A stretch of 64,000 bases of DNA from DASUPK01 sp963815665 (GTDB lineage Bacteria; Actinomycetota; Thermoleophilia; Solirubrobacterales; 70-9), in contig CAWFHN010000011.1 in assembly GCA_963815665.1 (NCBI GenBank), positions 372,001 through 436,000 on the forward strand, read 5' to 3'. Positions within the stretch are counted from its first letter, which is position 1. Each line of letters opens with the position of its first letter. The notes below the pieces were generated by a model. It searched no databases, had not been told where the DNA came from, and worked only from the letters and a program-made list of their open reading frames with translations. Both the position numbers and the translations under genes were made by a program. This document shows positions 16,735 to 24,335 of this stretch, in pieces.

Positions 16735-17794
16735 CGGGAATCAGGTCTCCCAGCTGGTCGGCGGGCAGCTCCGAGGTCGCCGCGTAGCGCACCACCTCGC
16801 CATCCTGGAGCTCGCGGACGTGGCCGGCGTTGACGAGCAGGTCGACGTGCCCGATCACCTCGGAGAGGGTCAGAAACGCCTGGGTGACGGCGACGTCGCC
16901 CCAAATCGCCTGGGCGAGCTCATGCCCGGTCCTCGGCTGCTCGGCGATCAGGCCATAGAGCTTCTCGGCGCGGCGCTGGTGCATGGCAAAGCGCTTCTCG
17001 ATCAGCGCGACGTGGTCCGTGATCGGCTCGCCGTGGCCGGCGAGGACGATCTCGGCAGGCAGCTCGCGCGTCTTCTTCAGGGACTCGAGGTAGGTGACGA
17101 GGGCCTGGGTGCGCTCCGCCGAGCCGTCGAGCGGCCGCGAGATCAGTGGGTTCGAGGAGATGTGCTTGATGAGGTGATCGGCGGCGAGCAGGATCTTCCG
17201 CTCCTCGTCCCAGAAGAGGGTGTCGGACGGGCTGTGGCCAGGGCGATGCTGGACCTCGAGCTTCCGGTCCCGCAGCTCGAGCACCTCGCCGTCATGTAGG
17301 GGCCTGGACACCTTTGTCTTCGCGCCCCAGGCCCGGAAGCTGCCCGTCACCTGGCGCAGCGCGGCGACGACCTCCTCCGAGATCCCGTGGCGGAGCATCA
17401 GCGCCGCGGCCTCCTCGTCGTCGCGCTCGGCGTCATCGCCGAAGTTCTCCACGAACGGCGCGAGCAGGTCGAGTGCCGCCACCTCCGCGCCCGAGCGCTT
17501 GGCGACGATGTCAACGAGGCCAAGGTGGTCGATGTGCTGGTGGGTGATGACCACCAGCTCGATGTCCTCGATCCGGTGCCCGAGCGACTCGAGCTGGCGC
17601 TCCAGCTCATCCAGGGCCTTGCCGGAGTTGGGGCCGGAATCGACCAGCGTGAGCGGCTCGTCCTCCAGCAGGTAGGTGTTGACTCGGCCGACCTGGAAGG
17701 GGGTGGGGATCCTCAGAACCCGGATCCCGGCGTCGGTGATCTGCCGCCAGACCTCTACCGGGGTTTCCTCAGTGCCCCCGGCGTCGCCGGTCAC
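16706..17794 (-). CDS. MBL-fold metallo-hydrolase (LACTB2/glyoxalase II-like)
   Basis: 362 residues. The metal-binding motif is VVITHQHIDHLGL (HxHxDH), with later ligands in HRPGHSPSDT, AADHLI and VLAGHGEPI. A C-terminal winged-helix region (about 270-340) is as in LACTB2-like proteins, whose members act on thioesters, lactones or RNA; the substrate is open. The GTG start overlaps the stop of the preceding phosphohexomutase gene by 4 bases, so the two are translationally coupled. Confidence 0.88.
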   Translation of the reverse strand: MTGDAGGTEETPVEVWRQITDAGIRVLRIPTPFQVGRVNTYLLEDEPLTLVDSGPNSGKALDELERQLESLGHRIEDIELVVITHQHIDHLGLVDIVAKRSGAEVAALDLLAPFVENFGDDAERDDEEAAALMLRHGISEEVVAALRQVTGSFRAWGAKTKVSRPLHDGEVLELRDRKLEVQHRPGHSPSDTLFWDEERKILLAADHLIKHISSNPLISRPLDGSAERTQALVTYLESLKKTRELPAEIVLAGHGEPITDHVALIEKRFAMHQRRAEKLYGLIAEQPRTGHELAQAIWGDVAVTQAFLTLSEVIGHVDLLVNAGHVRELQDGEVVRYAATSELPADQLGDLIPGGNPVASGG

Positions 17795-19167
17795 GACCGG
17801 ATCAGCCCCAGCACCTCGTCGCGCTTCGCCTCCATGTCCTCCGGGGAGACGAGCGACTCGAGGTTGAGGCGGAGCAGCGGCTCGGTGTTGGAAGGCCGCA
17901 CGTTGAAATGCCAGTCCGGGTAGTCGACCGATATCCCGTCGAGGTGGCCGATCTCGCCGTCGGAGTAGCGGTTCGCGATCTCGCGCATCTTCGCGTCCTG
18001 GTCCGCCACCTCCGAGTTGATCTCACCGGAGATGAAGTACTTCGAGCGGAACTCGGCCATCAGCTCGGAGAGCGAGCGACCCTCGCGGGAGACGAGCTCG
18101 AGCATGAGCAGGGCCGGAATCGTGCCGGAGTCCGCGCAGTAGAAGTCGCGGAAGTAGTAGTGGCCCGAGACCTCCCCGCCGAATACGGCACCCGCCTCGC
18201 GCATGCGGATCTTGAAGAAGGCGTGGCCCACCCGGCTCAGGTCCGACTTGCCGCCCGCGGCCGCGACCGCGTCGGGGACGGCACGGCTGGAGCGAGGGTC
18301 GTAGAGAACGGTGGCGCCGGGCTCCTTGGCGAGGGCGGCGCGGGCGAGCAGCGCGCAGACGAAGTCGCCGTCGCAGAAACTTCCCTCGCCGTCGATGAAG
18401 AAGCAGCGGTCGGCGTCCCCGTCCCAGGCGATCGCCAGATCGAAGGACCCTTCCTGGACCTGCTCGACCAGGAGTCGCCGGTTCTCCTCGAGCAGCGGGT
18501 TCGGCCCTCGATCGGGGAAGTCGCCGTCGGGCTCCCAGCGGCTCGTCGTGAGGTCGAGGTTGAGCTTCTCGAGCAGAGGCCCGACCATCGGCCCGGCCAT
18601 GCCGTCACTGCCGTCGGTGAGGATCCTCAGTGGGCCGATCGCGGCCGGATCGACGATCGACATCATGTGCTCGTGGAAGTCGGGGTAGATGTCGATCTCC
18701 TCGACGGATCCCCCACCGGGCGGGTCGGGCAGCCCGGCCTCGATCTCGGCGCGGACGTCCTGAATTCCGGCGTCACCCGAGAGTGCCAGGGCGCCCTCCC
18801 TGATCAGCTTCACCCCTGTGTAGGCCTTCGGATTGTGCGAGGCGGTGACCATCGCCCCACCGTCGAGCTCGCGGGAGCCGACCAGGAAGTAGCTCATCTC
18901 GGTGGCGATCTGGCCGGCGTCGACCACGGTCACCCCCTCCTCGACCAGGCCGGTCCGGAGGGCGGCGGACATCTCCGGCCCGTTCAGGCGCATGTCACGG
19001 CCCAGCCCGACGTGAAGCTCGGAGGTCTCCTTCCCGCGGAGCCTCGCCAGCACACGGGCGAATCCCCGGCCGATCAGGTGCGCCGTGTCGGCATCCATCT
19101 CCTCGCCGTAGATGCCGCGGACGTCATAGGCCTTGAAGATCGAGGCCGGTGGAGCCGTGATCCCCAT
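17791..19167 (-). CDS. manB: Phosphomannomutase/phosphoglucomutase
   Basis: 458 residues, typical of alpha-D-phosphohexomutases. The N-terminal FKAYDVRGIYGEEMD, the active-site serine loop MVTASHNPKAYTGVK, the magnesium loop AWDGDADRCFFIDGEG, the sugar-binding GGEVSGHYYFRD and the phosphate-binding RPSNTEPLLRLN are all present in order. It interconverts hexose 6- and 1-phosphates for cell-wall polysaccharide and glycolipid precursors; Man versus Glc preference is not decidable here. It heads the minus-strand operon with the MBL and lipid-kinase genes and follows the HIT gene by 3 bases. Confidence 0.92.
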   Translation of the reverse strand: MGITAPPASIFKAYDVRGIYGEEMDADTAHLIGRGFARVLARLRGKETSELHVGLGRDMRLNGPEMSAALRTGLVEEGVTVVDAGQIATEMSYFLVGSRELDGGAMVTASHNPKAYTGVKLIREGALALSGDAGIQDVRAEIEAGLPDPPGGGSVEEIDIYPDFHEHMMSIVDPAAIGPLRILTDGSDGMAGPMVGPLLEKLNLDLTTSRWEPDGDFPDRGPNPLLEENRRLLVEQVQEGSFDLAIAWDGDADRCFFIDGEGSFCDGDFVCALLARAALAKEPGATVLYDPRSSRAVPDAVAAAGGKSDLSRVGHAFFKIRMREAGAVFGGEVSGHYYFRDFYCADSGTIPALLMLELVSREGRSLSELMAEFRSKYFISGEINSEVADQDAKMREIANRYSDGEIGHLDGISVDYPDWHFNVRPSNTEPLLRLNLESLVSPEDMEAKRDEVLGLIRS

Positions 19168-19170
19168 GGC

Positions 19171-19668
19171 TCAGCCGAACGCCCCGCGCAGGGTGGTGTA
19201 GCTGTCCTCGAGGGTCTGGTTCATGACGCGGGTGTCGCCCAGGACCGGCATGAAGTTCGTGTCGCCTCCCCAGCGCGGGACCACGTGCATGTGGATGTGG
19301 TGCTCGACGCCGGCGCCGGCGACGCGGCCCTGGTTGAACCCGACGTTGTATCCGTGCGGCGCGTAGCTCTTCTCCAGGGCGGACATGCCGCGTTGGGCGA
19401 GGGACATCATCTCCGCGATCGTCTCAGCATCCAGCTCCGGGAGCGCAGCGACGTGGTCGTAGGGCGCCACCATCAGGTGCCCGTTCGTGTACGGGAACTT
19501 GTTGAGGATCACGAAGCAATGCTCGCCGCGGTGGAGGATCAGGTTCCGCTCGTCGTGCTCGGTCCCCTCGCCCGGCTTGGCGCAGAAGATGCATTCGCTT
19601 TCGTTGTCCTTGGAGGCGTCCTTCACGTATTCGAGGCGCCACGGGGCCCAGATGCGTTGCGTGGCCAC
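19171..19668 (-). CDS. HIT-domain protein, AP4A phosphorylase-like
   Basis: 165 residues. It has the actinobacterial subfamily start RIWAPWRLEYV, a CIFC pair (CIFCAKPGE), FPYTNGHLMVAP, and the triad HHIHMHVVPRWGGDTNFMPV near the C-terminus. This subfamily includes mycobacterial AP4A phosphorylase, which splits diadenosine tetraphosphate with phosphate; the activity here is inferred from family only. The GTG start lies 6 bases after a TACGAT -10 on the minus strand (19680-19675), another leaderless candidate. It precedes manB by 3 bases. Confidence 0.88.
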   Translation of the reverse strand: MATQRIWAPWRLEYVKDASKDNESECIFCAKPGEGTEHDERNLILHRGEHCFVILNKFPYTNGHLMVAPYDHVAALPELDAETIAEMMSLAQRGMSALEKSYAPHGYNVGFNQGRVAGAGVEHHIHMHVVPRWGGDTNFMPVLGDTRVMNQTLEDSYTTLRGAFG

Positions 19669-19687
19669 AGCGCAATCGTATGTCGCG

Positions 19688-20692
19688 CTAGAGCCAGCCG
19701 CGCTTGCGGAAGTAGGCCACCATGCCGGCGAGCAGGACCACCATCACCCCGGCGATCTCCCAGAACGCAGGCGTGCTGCCCTGGCCGGGCACCCTGACGT
19801 TCATTCCCCAGATGCTGGCCAGCAGCGTGAGTGGCAGGACGATGACGCTGATCGAGGTGAGCACCCGCAGGATGTCGTTGACCCGGTGTGAGATCACCGA
19901 TTCGTTCGTCTCCTCGAGCGCTTCCACCACCTCCTTGTAGTTCTCGAGCATGTCCCAGATGCGCTCGTGGGCGTCGACGATGTCGTCGAAGTAGATCTCG
20001 AGGTCCATGTCCGGCGCCAGGTAGCGCTGCTTGACCTTCTCGAGGTCCCTGAGCACCGGCCGCTGAGGGCGAATCACCTTGCGGAAGTTGATGATCTCCT
20101 GCTTGACGTTGGAGATGTCGCGCACGATTTCCTCAGACGTTTCCTCTCCGAAGATCTCCTCCTCGAGGACGTCCAGCTTGTTGCCGATCTTGCGCAGCAT
20201 CGGGAAGCAGTAGTCGAACCCGTCGTCGACGAGGCGATAGAGCAGGTAGCCCGACCCACGCGAGAAGAGCTGCTCGCGGATCTCCTCCTTCTGGCGGCAG
20301 CGCTCGAACAGGTAATCGACCGGCTGCAACGGCTGATTGGGGATCGTGATCAGGAATCCGGGGCCCACGAACAGATCCAGCTCTCCGGCTCCCAGGCGGC
20401 GAGCCGACCGGTCGAAGATCGGGAACTGAAGGACGATGAACAGATAGTCGTCGTAGACGTCGATCTTCGGTCGCTGGTTGCGGGAGAGGACGTCCTCGTA
20501 GTCGAGGGCGTGGAAGTCGAAGTTCTCCTCGAGCCAGGTCTGCTCCAGGGCACCGGGTTCGTCGATCTTCACCCAGCGCAGCCCCTCGGCCGCAATCTCC
20601 TCGACCTTGGGCGCCTGCGGCTCAGGCGGAAGCGGCGCGACGAGCTCGCCGGCGCGGGTCCTGCGCAGTCTGGGGCGAGGGAGGTTCGGCAT
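19688..20692 (-). CDS. corA: CorA-family magnesium/divalent cation transporter
   Basis: 334 residues. The cytosolic alpha/beta funnel (about 35-250) includes FHALDYEDVLSRNQRPK and DDYLFIVLQFP. The C-terminus has two membrane helices with the signature IWGMNVRVPG between them and a basic tail. CorA pentamers import Mg2+. The start at 20692 lacks a good ribosome binding site. A -10-like TACAGT (20751-20746) points to an ATG at 20735 in another frame, encoding a 37-residue peptide that overlaps the corA start, so the true N-terminus is uncertain. Confidence 0.88.
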   Translation of the reverse strand: MPNLPRPRLRRTRAGELVAPLPPEPQAPKVEEIAAEGLRWVKIDEPGALEQTWLEENFDFHALDYEDVLSRNQRPKIDVYDDYLFIVLQFPIFDRSARRLGAGELDLFVGPGFLITIPNQPLQPVDYLFERCRQKEEIREQLFSRGSGYLLYRLVDDGFDYCFPMLRKIGNKLDVLEEEIFGEETSEEIVRDISNVKQEIINFRKVIRPQRPVLRDLEKVKQRYLAPDMDLEIYFDDIVDAHERIWDMLENYKEVVEALEETNESVISHRVNDILRVLTSISVIVLPLTLLASIWGMNVRVPGQGSTPAFWEIAGVMVVLLAGMVAYFRKRGWL

Positions 20693-20791
20693 CCTCGGGA
20701 CCTGTTGGGCTCATCGCTTCCATGATCAATTCCATGTCCAGTGGCACTGTACGCCACGCCCGGCGCCGCGGGCGCATGCGTCCGCCCGAAT

Positions 20792-20817
20792 TTGCGCGAA
20801 CCGGGCGTTGCTATATT
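20792..20817 (+). promoter_or_regulatory. Promoter of the SAM-riboswitch transcript
   Basis: TATATT at 20812-20817 is a strong -10; TTGCGC at 20792-20797 is a possible but closely spaced -35. Transcription would start near 20824, ten bases before the aptamer's first helix. Confidence 0.6.
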
Positions 20818-20833
20818 GGGCGGCACATAAGCA

Positions 20834-20943
20834 CCACATCAAGAGGGGTGGAGGGACTGGCCCGTTGAAACCCCGGCAACCCCCTCGGATCTAGGTCCGA
20901 GGAAGGTGCCAACTCCAGCAGGTGAAAGTCCTGGAAGATGTGG
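20834..20943 (+). ncRNA. SAM-I (S box) riboswitch aptamer
   Basis: Helix P1 is CCACATC (20834-20840) with GATGTGG (20937-20943). The conserved core AAGAGGGGTGGAGGGACTGG, then GTTGAAACCCCGGCAACC, the P3 hairpin CCTCGGA/TCCGAGG (20883-20889 with 20896-20902), the GGTGCCAACTCC core and the P4 arm follow in the canonical order of the SAM-I family. The P1 5' strand CCACATC is repeated in the downstream terminator loop (20971-20977), so GATGTGGG can pair with either copy. This is the expected switch: with SAM, P1 forms and the terminator folds; without SAM, an antiterminator forms. Confidence 0.95.
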
Positions 20944-20961
20944 GAAGAGCGCTCCTTCTGG

Positions 20962-20997
20962 AACCTCCGCCCACATCGACCCGGCGGAGGTTTTTTC
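20962..20997 (+). terminator. Riboswitch-controlled intrinsic terminator
   Basis: AACCTCCGCC (20962-20971) pairs perfectly with GGCGGAGGTT (20983-20992), running into a T-run (20991-20996). The loop carries CCACATC, the copy that competes with aptamer helix P1. SAM excess should end transcription here, 14 bases before the next start codon. Confidence 0.93.
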
Positions 20998-21010
20998 GTA
21001 AAGGAGCCAG

Positions 21011-22246
21011 ATGGCAGTCGAATCTCTCAAGTGCAAGGAATGTGCGGAGACCTATCCGCTCGAAGCCCGCTTCGTCTGCGATCAGTGCTTCGGGCCGCTC
21101 GAGGTGTCGTATGACTACTCGGATCTCGATCCCGCCGAGGCACGGCGGAAGATCCAGGCGGGATCCCGGGGCATCTGGCGCTACGCCGACTTCCTTCCCT
21201 TCGACGGCAAGCCCGGCGACCCGCTCGAGCCCGGCCTGACGCCGCTGATCCGCGCCGACCGCCTGGCGGAGCGACTGGGCATCGGCGAGCTCTGGATCAA
21301 GAACGACGCCGCCAACCCGACCCACTCCTTCAAGGACCGCGTCGTCGCGGTTGCGGTGGCCAAGGCCAAGGAGCTCGGCTTCGAGACCGTGGCCTGCGCC
21401 TCGACGGGCAACCTGGCCAACGCCGTCGCCGCGCACTCGGCAGCCGCCGGCCTCGATTCCTATGTCTTCGTTCCCGCCGACCTCGAGGAGCAGAAGCTGC
21501 TCGCGACCGGCATCTACGGGACCAACCTGGTCGGCATCCGCGGCACCTACGACGACGTCAACCGGCTCTGTACGGAGCTCAGCCAGACCCACCCCTGGGC
21601 GTTCGTCAACGTCAACCTGCGCCCCTACTACTCCGAAGGCTCCAAGACACTGGCATTCGAGACGATCGAGCAGCTCGGCTGGGGCCTGCCGGATCGCGTC
21701 GTCGCGCCGATCGCCTCCGGCTCACTGTTCACCAAGCTCGCCAAGGGCATGGGGGACTGGATCGACCTCGGACTGGTGGAGGGCGAGCTGCCGACGTTCT
21801 GCGGCGCGCAGGCACTCGGCTGCTCGCCGGTGGCCACCGCGTTCTCCGAAGGGTGGGACGTCTGCAAGCCCGAGCAGAAGCCCGACACGATCGCCAAGAG
21901 CCTTGCGATCGGCGACCCCGCCGATGGCCCGTACGCACTGGAGCTCGCGCGTAGTACCGGCGGCGTGATCGATTCCGTCACCGACGATGAGATCCGCGCT
22001 GCGATCAAGCTGCTGGCGGAGACCACCGGCGTCTTCACCGAGACTGCCGGCGGCGTCACCGTCGGCGTTCTCACGAAGCTCGCCGAGGCGGGCCAGATCG
22101 GTTCCGACGAGCGCGTCGTGGCCTACATCACGGGCGAGGGCCTGAAGACGCTCGATGCCGCACGCGAGTCGTTCAGGATGCACGAGATTGAGCCCACCCT
22201 CGACGCCTTCGAGACGGAGTTCCAGGGAGTCGGCGCCTCCGCCTAG
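21011..22246 (+). CDS. metM: Threonine-synthase-like PLP enzyme; probable O-phosphohomoserine-dependent homocysteine synthase
   Basis: 411 residues. It has the threonine synthase fold: an N-terminal CxxC pair set (LKCKECAETYP, FVCDQCFGPLEV), the PLP lysine in NPTHSFKDRVV, CASTGNLANAVAAHSAA and a Gly/Ser-rich phosphate site (APIASGSLFTKL). By homology alone it would be called ThrC. However it is governed by a SAM-I riboswitch, a methionine-supply signal, and is followed 40 bases later by a ThiS/MoaD-like carrier. As I recall, work in Streptomyces showed that a ThrC-like protein, MetM, with such a carrier, MetO, turns O-phosphohomoserine into homocysteine. The synteny fits MetM. A plain threonine synthase remains the alternative. 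Confidence 0.8.
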   Translation: MAVESLKCKECAETYPLEARFVCDQCFGPLEVSYDYSDLDPAEARRKIQAGSRGIWRYADFLPFDGKPGDPLEPGLTPLIRADRLAERLGIGELWIKNDAANPTHSFKDRVVAVAVAKAKELGFETVACASTGNLANAVAAHSAAAGLDSYVFVPADLEEQKLLATGIYGTNLVGIRGTYDDVNRLCTELSQTHPWAFVNVNLRPYYSEGSKTLAFETIEQLGWGLPDRVVAPIASGSLFTKLAKGMGDWIDLGLVEGELPTFCGAQALGCSPVATAFSEGWDVCKPEQKPDTIAKSLAIGDPADGPYALELARSTGGVIDSVTDDEIRAAIKLLAETTGVFTETAGGVTVGVLTKLAEAGQIGSDERVVAYITGEGLKTLDAARESFRMHEIEPTLDAFETEFQGVGASA

Positions 22247-22271
22247 ACAGCGGCCGAGTCGGACCGATGAA

Positions 22272-22277
22272 TAAGAT
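22272..22277 (+). promoter_or_regulatory. Possible internal -10 for the sulfur-carrier gene
   Basis: TAAGAT ends 9 bases before the ATG at 22287, the spacing seen at other leaderless genes here. It could give the carrier a transcript that escapes the SAM riboswitch. Confidence 0.35.
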
Positions 22278-22286
22278 CACCGCCCG

Positions 22287-22559
22287 ATGAGCATCACGGT
22301 GAAGATCCCCGCGCAGCTCCGCGCCGCCACCGGCGGCGAGGGCGAGCTCGAGGTCGAGGGCTCGACGGTCGGCGAGGCGCTGGACGCCGTCTTCGATCAG
22401 CACGACGGGCTTCGCGAGCGCATCACCCAGGACGGCGACCTGCGCCGGTTCGTCAACGTCTACGTCTCCGGCGAGGACATCCGCTTCCAGGATGGCCTCG
22501 ATACGGCCGTAAACGAGGGCGACGAGGTCACGATCCTCCCGGCGGTCGCCGGCGGCTGA
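22287..22559 (+). CDS. metO: ThiS/MoaD-like sulfur-carrier protein, probable MetO
   Basis: 90 residues with a ubiquitin-like beta-grasp pattern: VKIPAQLRAATGG, VGEALDAVFDQH, FVNVYVSGEDIRFQDGLD and EVTILPAVAGG. It ends exactly in Gly-Gly, so it needs no trimming before adenylation and thiocarboxylation by an E1-like MoeB/ThiF enzyme. As partner of the upstream ThrC-like enzyme it would donate sulfide for homocysteine formation. A general MoaD role is less likely because no molybdopterin gene is near, but a CysO-like role is an alternative. The activating enzyme is not in this window. Confidence 0.85.
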   Translation: MSITVKIPAQLRAATGGEGELEVEGSTVGEALDAVFDQHDGLRERITQDGDLRRFVNVYVSGEDIRFQDGLDTAVNEGDEVTILPAVAGG

Positions 22560-22600
22560 GGCCGGGATTCGGGCGCGTCGCGTCCGGGTAGGGACGAGGC

Positions 22601-23068
22601 GTGCGAAGGCTTCTGACTGGGTTGGCGCTGTTCGGGGCGGTCGCGTTGATTGCCGCGCCCGCACAGGCGAAGAAGCACCACAGACACAAGCCCGCCGGGG
22701 TCGCGGGGGTCGTTCTCGACTCCAGCTGCGCTGGGGCATGTCAGGTCCCTCCGCCTCCTGATCCGCTCTACGCGGGACCGGTAACCGTCACCGTCACGCG
22801 AGCGAGCGACGGCCAGCAGGTCGCGAGCCGGGCGATCAGCGACGGCAAGTTCCGGATCCGCCTCAAGCACGGCCTCTACGACCTGAGCTCGATGCCGCCC
22901 ACGCCGCCAACCTGCGACCCGACCCCGCAGACGGTCTGCCCGCTGGCAGGAGCGCAGCCCGCCGCGATCGTGCGGCCCTGCCTGCAGGGCGAGACCAAGC
23001 AGGTGCAGGTGCGCCGTCACCGCTTCGCCCACGTCGAGCTGCACGTGAGCAACGTCTGCATCGTCTGA
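22601..23068 (+). CDS. Secreted Cys-rich small protein, unknown function
   Basis: 155 residues. A signal peptide (about 1-23, ending APAQA) is followed by a His/Lys patch (KKHHRHK) and a beta-rich domain (GPVTVTVTRASDGQQVASRA, GKFRIRLKHGLYDL) that resembles carboxypeptidase-regulatory or transthyretin-like folds. Seven Cys in the mature part suggest disulfides. GTG 22601 follows TAGGGA by 6 bases. I do not recognise a family; placement after metO is probably incidental. Confidence 0.65.
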   Translation: MRRLLTGLALFGAVALIAAPAQAKKHHRHKPAGVAGVVLDSSCAGACQVPPPPDPLYAGPVTVTVTRASDGQQVASRAISDGKFRIRLKHGLYDLSSMPPTPPTCDPTPQTVCPLAGAQPAAIVRPCLQGETKQVQVRRHRFAHVELHVSNVCIV

Positions 23069-23122
23069 GGCGGTCGCGCGCGGAATAGGATCGGCGCACA
23101 ACCGAGGAGAAGGAGGGTTCCT

Positions 23123-23410
23123 ATGTACGCCCGCGTGGTCAGGTTCACCGATGTGAAGCCCGAGCGGATCGAGGAGATCAAGACACGAGCGAGCGAGGCA
23201 GGCGGCCCGCCGGAGGGGGTCCCGTCGACGGGCATTCAGATCATGCTCGATGAGGACCAGGGAACGGCGGTTGTGGTGCAGCTCTTCGACACCGAGGAGG
23301 ACATGCTCAAGGGAGAGGAAGTGCTCGAGCAGATGGATTCGTCAGAGACCCCGGGCACGCGGGCGTCCGTCGACAAGGGCGAGGTGAAGCTCGATCTGAA
23401 GGCGGACTGA
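23123..23410 (+). CDS. Small alpha/beta-barrel protein, ABM-like
   Basis: 95 residues. The pattern MYARVVRFTDVKPERIEEIK, IQIMLDEDQGTAVVVQLFDT and EDMLKGEEVLEQM is that of small dimeric ferredoxin-like barrels such as the ABM/DUF-type monooxygenase fold. No catalytic residue can be assigned. Unusually for this window it has a strong ribosome binding site (GGAGAAGGAGG just upstream) and a TAGGAT -10 about 30 bases before the start, so it uses a conventional leader. Confidence 0.65.
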   Translation: MYARVVRFTDVKPERIEEIKTRASEAGGPPEGVPSTGIQIMLDEDQGTAVVVQLFDTEEDMLKGEEVLEQMDSSETPGTRASVDKGEVKLDLKAD

Positions 23411-23449
23411 GCTGCCTGATCCAGGTTTCCGGGGATTGCGTCGGATCTC

Positions 23450-23653
23450 TCAGGCGCGGTCGCCTCGGAGGGCGAGCCAAACAGCAACTCCGCCGAGGAG
23501 AAGGGCCGCGAGCCCTAGGCCCCAAAGGGGGCCTCGTATCGCCCAGTACACATGGCCGTTCTCGCCACTCGCGGCCCACTCGCCGGTAAAGAAAAGGATC
23601 CCCGCGGCTCCGAGCGCGCCGAGACCGATAAAGACGCTTGCCAGCTTGGCCAT
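23450..23653 (-). CDS. Small two-helix membrane protein, encoded directly after a tRNA
   Basis: 67 residues with two hydrophobic helices (about 4-23 and 40-62) and a basic end. No family is recognised. The ATG begins four bases after the 3' end of the tRNA-Arg gene on the same strand, so both probably share a transcript, and tRNA 3' maturation would release an mRNA with almost no leader. Confidence 0.6.
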   Translation of the reverse strand: MAKLASVFIGLGALGAAGILFFTGEWAASGENGHVYWAIRGPLWGLGLAALLLGGVAVWLALRGDRA

Positions 23654-23657
23654 CCAG

Positions 23658-23731
23658 CGCGCCCGGCAGGATTCGAACCTGCGGCCTTCCGCTCCGGAGG
23701 CGGACGCTCTATCCAGCTGAGCTACGGGCGC
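23658..23731 (-). tRNA. tRNA-Arg (anticodon CCG)
   Basis: On the minus strand the cloverleaf is complete: acceptor GCGCCCG with CGGGCGC, D stem GCTC/GAGC, anticodon stem TCCGC/GCGGA around the loop CTCCGGA (anticodon CCG, reading CGG), T arm GCAGG-TTCGAAT-CCTGC, discriminator G. CCA is not encoded. CGG is a frequent arginine codon in this GC-rich genome. Confidence 0.95.
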
Positions 23732-23813
23732 GTGCGGGCCAGCTTAAGCCCTTCGTGTGATTGCGCGGAAGGCGAACACACGTTCTATCCGAGCCCGATC
23801 GTACGGTAAGTCC

Positions 23814-24283
23814 GTGACCACAGCTCTCAAGGGAAATACGACTGAGGCCATGGTGCTTACCGCACTCGTTGAACGGGATCTGGCCGTTCTCATTCCGTTT
23901 GGGGAAGGTCATCCATACGACCTTGTGATTCATCTTGTGTCCGACCGCTTTCTCCGGGTTCAGTGCAAGACGGCCAGGGTTAAAAACAGCTGTGTCTTGT
24001 TCAACAGCCGGTCAACTGACCATGGCAACGGGGAGGGGTCGTATTTCGGGTTAGCCGACCTGTTTGGCGTTTACTGCCCCCCGACTGCCTCCGTCTACTG
24101 GTTCCCGTGCCGGAAGTGCCGCCTTCCAACACATTCCTCAGACTTGAGCCAACGCGTAACAACCAGCGGCGCGGTGTCCGCTTCGCCGCCGACTTCCACA
24201 TCGATGAGTGGAGCGCTTACGCGCTATTGCGAGCTTGGGAGAAGTCAACGAAGAGTGTCGGCCCGCGGGCGATCGCCGTGTGA
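23814..24283 (+). pseudogene. PD-(D/E)XK endonuclease (group I intron endonuclease-like, PDDEXK_5), frameshifted
   Basis: From GTG 23814 the frame encodes KGNTTEAMVLTALVERDLAV, IPFGEGHPYDLVI, FLRVQCKTARV, SRSTDHG and YFGLADLFGVYCPP, the order found in PDDEXK_5 proteins. After YWFP the family sequence continues in another frame (VPEVPPSNTFLRLEPTRNNQ, then FHIDEWSAYALLRAWE) to TGA at 24281-24283. One base is missing at about 24105-24107. Repaired length is about 156 residues, normal for the family. Base composition is visibly less GC-biased than its neighbours, suggesting later arrival. It lies head-to-head with the intact tRNA-Arg gene. Decay or a sequencing error are both possible. Confidence 0.75.
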
Positions 24284-24335
24284 CGGGCGCGGCCGCCCGC
24301 CCGCTTTTGGCCGCGCTTTCTACGCTAGGCGCGTT

